Positions 25,001 through 34,000 of a DNA stretch of 64,000 nucleotides are shown here, one piece after another. The DNA is from Patiria miniata (taxonomy: Eukaryota; Echinodermata; Asteroidea; Valvatida; Asterinidae), in NCBI RefSeq assembly GCF_015706575.1, contig NW_024037069.1:30711315-30775314 (forward strand), read 5' to 3'. Numbering within the stretch: the first letter of the stretch is position 1; the number at the start of each line of letters is the position of its first letter. Below the pieces are notes generated by a model. The model worked only from the letters and a program-made list of their open reading frames with translations. It did not search any database and was not told where the DNA came from. The position numbers were made by a program, and so were the translations under genes.

Positions 25001-28000
25001 ATATTTGCTGTCTTGATTCAGGGGCCATTTTGTCTACTATTCACTGTCGATTGTACCTAAATCTTAAAGGCAAATTTTCATTTTCTGCGCTGATAAAAAT
25101 ACAGAGTGAACTGTTCCCTTGAATACTCCAAATACGCACCACCACATGAAGGTCCTCAGGTGAGCCGATGTTAGTGTTGGTCAGGGCACCGGTTGCCTTG
25201 TCCTTGGTAATCGGCATCCGGATGTTGATCAGGTAGTGCTTGTGGTGGACCGAGCCCAGCTCAAACAGCGGCAGGGGCTCACAGCTGTAGTGGTAGCCCA
25301 CTTTGTCTTCCGTCTAGAGAGGCAACCAGAGAAAGGTTTAGAAATCAACTTTGCGTTCCTGTGCTATTTTTGAGTTTCATCCCGAAATACAGATTCCTTT
25401 TCTAAATTCTAATAATACACAAGCTCTACACCTTTGAACAAGACTTCAACCGAAAAAATCTGTCCGTGTTCAGTTATTGAATTATTACTAAACATGACAA
25501 CGATTTCATTCTCGCGGGGTAAACTGGTTTGTCTCATCACAAAACTTCAAAGGGGCATATATTTTGCCGAGGAAAATCTGTTACCAAAAAATAAATTGTC
25601 ATTCTAAAGGGGAAGACCTAAATTTTTAACATTTTAAACTCTTATTTAACCAGCTGTCGTAGGTAGTGTATGTTTAAATAGTGTTTTTTTTTTTACAGTG
25701 GTTCTAGTAAAACACTCACATTAGTCTACAATCCTAAACCCCCCTTGAAAGTTTTGCTTTGAAAGGTGCCGAACAATAATCCTCCAATGTGCATGGAAAC
25801 CGTGTTAATATCTCCTATACTGTAACGGAGCATTAATTCTTAATTCTCTTAACCCTCCTTGTCTTCTGTACTTTGCATGCCTTCAAGTTTTGCTAAACCA
25901 CTTTTGCCCAGAGTTAGCACCCACACTTCAAGTTCCTTTGAGGTAATCTTTTGTGGCCTATTGGATAACACTTCCAATCCCTGCACAATTCTTTTGTGCG
26001 GTTAAGCTCAGCTCAGGGCAAGCAGGCAGCTTCGGTCATGCTTCACTGCTCTCCTGAACGTGCTGTGTTTTAGTGCAGCGACTCTCGGTGTGACACAGTT
26101 AGTTTTAACATTTTATATCCTTTCACCTGAAACTGACCTGTAGGATTTTACATGCCACTCTGAATATTGACTTCCCACGAGGAGAGTTAACAGACTTTTG
26201 TTACGTCTCATTTTGAGTGTCATTTAGCACATGCCTGTACACAAAATGCCATTAGTTTGACGTAACAATGAATTGTGATGACATTCCTAGATGACATGGA
26301 AATTCCGTCAGTTTCTTCCAGTTTGTCCGAGTCTAGACTGTAACAAAAACCTCCTTCATAGCTTTAGGCACAAGAAGGAAAATGCTGATAAGGGGAGTGG
26401 AAAGGGGGCCGGGAGGGGTGAGGGGTACTTACAAAAGGAAATACACATTCAAGTTTTCTGGTCTCGTTAACGCTGACCAACTCTTGAAACTCCCCATCGT
26501 CCGTGTCCTTGTATCCAAGTCGAACCACTAAGGTCACGGCTGCATTAGGGGCTGCAAATCAAAAGTGCACAAATGAAGAAAAGAAAAATGGAGGGGACAT
26601 TGAATCAGAGTTGTAAGTCACAAGTCAGCTACAATTCAATTGCAAGTCATCCGTCTGCCGTCAATCAACAACATGCAAGTATTCAAATAAATTGTGACTA
26701 TGAGAAAGACATTTCTTTGTCATTATTTCTTTTGTGTAACTTGTGATTTGACTTTTAAATGACTCAACTTCATCTCTAAATTGACTTGCGAATGACTCAA
26801 CTTCATCTCTAAATTACATTTTAAAAAAAGGTGTTCCTTTGTCACGTGTGGGGCACGTGTGGTCTAGCGGTGGAGCACAGGATTCGTGATCGAGAGGTTG
26901 TGGGTTCGAGCCCCACCGTGGTCATGCGTGTTGTGCCCTTGAGTAAGGCGCTTTACCTCAATTACTCCTCTCAACCCAGGAGTTAAATGGGTACCAGCAT
27001 TGTTCAATGCTGGGAAGGTAACAGACTCGCTGTGGAGGAGGTGTGGCGATCCCCCCACAGCAGCATATGAGTCTGGCCCAATTGCTAACGAAAGAGAGAT
27101 GGGCACTCCGTTCCTGTGAATACAGGTTCGTCCCTTTTACTTTTTACTTTACTTTTGTCACATTTTATTTTGGGTTACTTCAACTTACTTGTGATTCCAC
27201 TTGTGACAGTTTTGAGGTTGAGTTCATGACCAATCCAATCACAACCAACATGGGATGACCAATTGACCTTATGCATAGCGGCCATCTTAGAGGGCATCTT
27301 TTGTTATTTTAATTTAGGAACAATGAATGCACAAAAGTTTCACTCATGCATATCCCAGCATAACAAAGGCATCGCCCTCTATGGCAGCTGCTACGCACAA
27401 GGTCTATAACAAAGGAATACTTTGGCAACTGATTTTTTAAAATTTTATTATGAATACTGAGAAATATGACCTACATTTAACCAGTTCACGCCGGGATTTC
27501 TTTGACATTGACCAGACCCAGGCCAAGATTGTTTTTGACGAACGTCGATGCCGGACGGGTTCAGGCCGTCATCTGCGGGTAGCACACCCTGATATTTCCG
27601 GCCTTGCTCACTGCGAGCGGGTTGCACACAGATATTTCCACACATACTGAAATTTGTATCGTTGTGGAGACATTTCTTTGTTCTCGTGTACTTAAGTTTT
27701 CGAGTTTCAAAGTACAGTTTAAAAATGCTCTTACTTTAACCAGAATTAATTTCCTTGGCTGAAATTCGGACTTAATATCCCTTTTCTAAAACTCTACCAT
27801 TTGCGATGGATCAACGTACCTTGGAAATTCCTAGTTTTTGAGTAAAATCCATATATCTTTTTCGTGAAAACCTTGTGGAGACGTATTCATCTATAGAAAT
27901 TGCCCTGTGGAGACGTACACAATCTTTTGTTCCCTATTGTACACACGTCTCCAGAGGGCACGGCGTATCAGATCGGCCTCGCTCATTGCCTGTTTATCTG

Positions 28001-31000
28001 TCATCCGTTCCGAATACCACAAAACCTTTGCGTGTATACATGATATCCGACGTGAACTGGTTAAATGAACTTACCCAAGTGTTTCCCGTCTTCATCCGAG
28101 TACCCAATGTCCATGACGAGGACGCCAAGCATATACTGGAAGGACCGGTGCATGGTGTTGGGCCGGTGGGGGACCTGCGCCGAGAAGACGATCCAATCAG
28201 CGAAGATGCCTCGCTTGGTGGCCTCGTCAAAATCCCGCACCTTGTCGCAGGCGTGCGGACCGTGCGGCTGGAACCATTTCTGCAGGCTGAAGGAGGGGTC
28301 GATGCACTTTGTTGTCAGGATGTTGTGAGCACTCGAAGGGGCTGGCGCTATCAAAAAAAATACAAACAAACAAACTTTAACACACTGAATACTGTCTTCT
28401 GCGTTCCACCTAGTTCTAGAGACACCGTACAGTCTTTTTATTGAAAAAATAAAAAACTCTCAGTTGGGACATTTTCAGTACTTAAAGGGAATATACATCA
28501 TTTGCTTTTGCTGTAATTTTCAGAAATGGATGGAATTGGGGGGTTGGAAATATATAGCAAATATAGTAACACTGACTTTTTTGAGGTTTTGGGTTCGAAA
28601 ATGCTATAAAAACCAAGAAAAACAATCATTTTCCTGTAGTCTGGTTCCCTGACTCCATTTAAGAAGAAACAGAGCAGTTTACATATATTGGGGAATTGTA
28701 AGGTCAGGGAACCAGTCTAGCTGGCTTGTACCCGTTCATAGGTGTGTAATCGATTGCAAACAAGTGCGATGGTCAACTGGGGCCAGTATTTGAAAAAAGC
28801 CAGTTTTTTCCAACGCTGATCGGCCGATCAGCGTTGGAAATTGATACAAAAATACCACTTTTCTTGAAAATGACAGTATACCAGGTGCCATGATTTTACA
28901 GGATGCTTTACACTGTCATTCACTAACAGTCCAGCAAGGTATTTCAAAATGATTTGGTAGTTTTATTTTTTGATGTTTGCAAATGTTGTATTTTCCCTTT
29001 AAGTTTGCGTGAAAGTTTTCATTCAAGCAGATGTGCACTTAAAGGGAAAGTACATCATTGGCTTTTGCTTTAATTTTCAAAAATGAACTATTTGAGGGGT
29101 AAGTATAATAGATCAACTTATTGTTGCACTGACACGTTTAAAGTTTTGTGTTCGGAAATGCTGGAAAAACCAACAAAATCAAAAAATGTTCAAGTAGTCT
29201 GGTTCCCTGACTCCACTGAAAATTAAATGGATAAATTTATAGATGCCGGAAAATTGTACGGTAAGGGAACCAGTCTAGGTGGCCTGCCCCCATTCATGAA
29301 CATGCAACCAATAGGAAACAAAATTTGGACTGAAGAAAAAATGGTACATTTGGAGCAGCAGTTGAAAAATAGTTAGGTTTTTCCAACGGTGGTCGGCCGA
29401 CCACCGTTGGAAATGTATACAAAAATACAATTTACTTGAAAATGACTTCACACCAGGTGCCATAATTTTACAGCATGCTTTAGACTGTCATTTACCAACA
29501 TTCTGTAAGGTATTTCGTAAAAACTTGGTAGTTTTATTTTTCGATGCTTGCAAATGTTGTAATTTCCCTTTAAGTGAGAGGCATGCAGTAAAGTAGCCAT
29601 TTACACAAAATGTACATTAACCCTAAACCTGCTCCAATTATCTTATGAATATCTTGCTAATATCAAACAGCTACTGAAATATAAAGGCTGCTACTGGTAA
29701 CTTCAAAACCAAACAGCAAAACCCAAAAGGTCTTTTACTACATGAAGTTCACAACTTCAGATCAACAAAACATAAACCACCCTCCTAGTCCTAAAGCTAC
29801 AAAATACTGCTAGTATGCAGTATTCCAGCCTTTGTAGTGTTTGGTACTTAGCCCCGGCATAATAACTTTCTCATTTCTGGTATCATTATTACTATTAAGT
29901 ATTTCTGGTAATGAAACCAAGGATTCCTCAAAAGCGCCCTGGGCACTGTAGTTGGCAAGCATGAAGAAACCTGTAGAGAGAAGACAATGAGAACCCTGCT
30001 GTTGCATAGGAATAAGATTATCATGTAATGGATCTAAACCCGCCTTAATGTACCGGTAGATCACATGTATGAGAAGACTTCCAATGAACAGCAATTTTGA
30101 ACTAATCAAATAGAATCGTATGTGCACTGGGACCAGCTTTACTTGGCTTGCGTCGTCTTGTACATTTTTTTCATGTCCCTGTAATTACACCTGACCTGTG
30201 TAATTTGCCATGCAAGTATCATTAACCCTTAACTTCCCAAATGCTGCAAAATCCTCTTTGCAAAATGGAGGATTTTGCAGGATTGAGGCCATATGGCAAA
30301 AATGTGTGGCTGATTTTGGAGAATGCACTGCATCAAAATCTTGGGCCAGACCTTGTGTTGTTTACGCTCAGCCGTGCATAAATTTAGGACCTGATTATTC
30401 TTGCAATCCTCCGCACGGCTCCAGGATGTCATTGTCACTGGCTCTGCCTCAACACATCAACAGTGATTGCTGGAGGATTTTTGCAGGATTGAGGCAGTGG
30501 TCACCAGTCCAATTAGGACCACACTCAAGAAATAATGGATGATTTTGCAGAATCGAGGCTGTACGCAGTTTTTACATAGAGGTAGTTGGAGGATTTTGCA
30601 GCAATGAGGTTGCAAAATGCCTTGAGAGTTAAAAATGACTTCAATTTTTTTTTTAATTTGTTTGTAGAAGCTAAAGAATGTGTCCTGAATTTATGAAATC
30701 TTACATCAGATGAAACAGAGACATGAAAAACATGGACCCCATAGTTATCACGAACATGTCTGCCCATGACATCATGTACATGTTCAGCATGTGAAAGACA
30801 GGCTTGACAAGCTGGCCATGTGGCACCATGGAGCAGCCCATGCTCTGCCAAGACTCAGCAGGATACTGGCTGTGTAGATTTAATCTAATCAACTTCACAC
30901 CGGATCAGTCCGCTGCTGGCATTTCTATTCAGACTGTGTTGGGTTGGGTGTGGGGCACTGACTACTGTTGTGAACTTGTGTAGTAAACACAATTCCTGTT

Positions 31001-34000
31001 TTACCATAGAGCTATGGTTCCACATGCCTCAGGAATTATTAGCTACATTGTACATTAGCCATGGCACACAGGGGCTTGCCACATGAGGTCAAACCGGGTC
31101 AACTTACAAATTTATATCAGTGATGTGTTAAGGCAATTCAGTAACACACCCATTGCAGAAAAAAAACTTGAATACAAATTACAATTCCATCATATAATTT
31201 GAATGGCCACTAGCTAAATATTTCCGGCAATTAGTACAAAGCAACTTTGGTAGGGTAATGGTATATTAATCGTGACAACTGTTGATGTGAAATCGCTTTG
31301 ATCTGGTCTTTTCCAGGATTAAAATTCAGGAAAAAAACATTACTTAAAGGGAATATACATCATTTGCTTTTGCTGTAATTTTCAGAAATGGATGGAATTG
31401 GGGAGTTGGAAATATATAGCAAATATAGTTACACTGACTTTTTTGAGGTTTTGGGTTCGAAAATGCTATAAAACCAAGAAAAACAATCATTTTCCTGTAG
31501 TCTGGTTCCCTGACTCCACATAAGAAGAAACAGAGCAGTTTACATACATCGGGGAATTGTAAGGTCAGGGAACCAGTCTCGCTGGCTTGTACCCGTTCAT
31601 AGGTGTGTAATCGATTGCAAACAAGTGCGATGGTCAATTGGGGCCAGTATTTGAAAAAAAGCCAGTTTTTTCCAACGCTGGTCGGCCGACCAGCGTTGGA
31701 AATTGATACAAAAATACCACTTTTCTTGAAAATGACAGTATACCAGGTGCCATGATTTTACAGGATGCTTTACACTGTCATTCACTAACAGTCCAGCAAG
31801 GTATTTCAAAATGATTTGGTAGCTTTATTTTTTGATGTTTGCAAATGTTGTATTTTCCCTTTAACACATAGTACTGTAACTGCTTTATGTTGGATTACAG
31901 ATTACTTATGTTCTAAGAAAGTATTAAGCAGGTGTAAACATTTAAGTCTGTGCTTACTATTCATACAAAGACATACGGTACAAGCTAGACTTAAGTTTTA
32001 CTTGTGGATATTACCCACCATGTCTGAAGTGCAGACTATTTGACCAGAGTGGAAAAAAAATGAATTTATTTTGTTGAAAATCACGGGGGAACACAACACG
32101 ACACTTTCAGCATTCACTTCATGAGATGAATACAAAACAAGAAACACAGACAACTCAACATAAACAGTTTACAGATTCAACAACTACAGTGGACATGTAC
32201 ACCCCCCCCCCCCCCCCCCCCCCAAAGCGGCAACAGCCCATGTCAATGCAAAGCCGCTTGGTTTATGACAGTGTTAAATGCCAACGGCTAGAAAATGAAT
32301 CACTGCCGGAAATGTTTTCAAACCGGCCGCAATACAACATGCAATTATCTAGAATTTTCATGGCCCACTCCAGGGGGAACATTGTAAACAAGATGTACAT
32401 GATTGATGATTGTAATCAGGATAGCTATCTCTGGAGGGGGGGGGGGGGGTGGAGGCAATGTTGGGACATGCCTAAACAGATCACCTAATTCCATCCAAGT
32501 ATGAATGGAGGCACTTGACTGAAGAGATGGCATGCATCTTCAAGGGATCAATTCGAATTAGTGAGAGGGATATAATGGGAGTAAAGGAATCCATGTTTTG
32601 TGTGTAGATGCACCTGTGCGAGAGGCAAGCACCTTTATATTGAAAAACAAGCGATATTCAGAAAACTATATTGTTACTGCCAAACACAGCATAACAGAAA
32701 ACTTACAGATTATTTTTTTTAATGTCGATGACATTTTGAAATTCTTGATTTGAAAGAAAAACAATGCACACTTACAAGTTACATGTACATGCTTTACATG
32801 AATGCCCAAGTTGGGTTCTTGCTTAAATACATGTACTTGAAGAAAGAATGTCTCTATCAATTCTTGATAAACCATTTTTTTTATTATGGGGGGGGGGGAG
32901 GTTCAAAGTCGGTCTGTTTGTCATCACTTGACAGCTGAAGACTAGAAAACAGTGTGCCTGACGTAAACAAAAATGGGCATACTCCAATAAAATTGCACTT
33001 CAATGAATAAACTCTGTCAAATGTGTCTGGAATTGAGTCCAGACAATTTTTGCAGAGTATCCCTTTTTCTTAAGAGTTCTCCCGTTTGAAAGTTGACACA
33101 GTCTGTATGTAGTGCACACATGCTGTGCAAGCATCATTACTACTTAACATATCCTTATAATATAAATTTGTAGATTTAGGAGTGCATGATAGTGTGTAGA
33201 ACACTAGGTTTGTTCATAGTACCGGTAGGCCTATCTCTTATTAAAATAAATTTCCCAACCAAATTTTGGGAATTTAATATAAAAACTGTTTTAAATGGTA
33301 CTTTTTGGAATTAAGCCAAACTTTTGTAATGTGTTATTTTTTATTAGATTTTTTTTATGATAAAGTAGTCAGTAGTGTTTACTCTGACAAATAATTTACG
33401 TTTCGTGTGCAACCACTTAATGTAAACCTTTCGTACAAACCTGCACAAATTCCATAAAACGTTTAACACTTTTAGGATATTTTTGTTCTGGCTGCGAGCA
33501 CCATAATGTGAGACATTCTGGCAAAGTGAGACGCAACTGGGCATAGACCATAGTGGAGAAAAATGCAAAAAAGCAATTGGACTTGGAGGCAAGTTTTTCC
33601 CGATTTTCAGATTTATCGATATAAATTTGTAATCTTTGATACATGCATGCCTACTAAAAAAAAGGTAGGTTTCTTTCATTTTCACAAATCTCGAAACTTG
33701 AAATTAAGGGCCTTCTTCTCAGTATTTTACTTTTTTGACATGTCAATAAAATGTGAACTGTCTCTGGCCATGGAGGTAGAATGAAGTTTGTCTGACTGAA
33801 GTGCAACAAACAATATTGTTTGTACAGAGAATTTTTTTTCTCTTTCCTTATAGTAATACTACACAATCCCTCATTTCGAGCTCTGCCCAGTCATTTTTCC
33901 AGAACGCCTCTCAAGTGAGATTTTTCAGTTATATACTTCCAGTAATCTACGTTGAGTTGTGAGCTTGGAACTGAAAGGCCAACAGAAAAAAAGGTGACAA

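Noticed and set aside
26870-26940. Possible functional tRNA gene at the A and B boxes
   Set aside because: No intact acceptor stem or terminator T-run, and the sequence continues into a SINE body; it is a tRNA-derived repeat head. The same applies to the other tRNA-like heads in the window.
27875-28444. A 189-codon plus-strand frame
   Set aside because: It is the antisense shadow of WLS exon 2 plus adjoining transposon sequence.
32203-32223. Homopolymer C and G runs here and at many other positions (for example 4346, 32436, 32887, 52804)
   Set aside because: Simple-sequence runs; some sit at MITE ends but most show no further structure and their exact lengths may be sequencing-sensitive.
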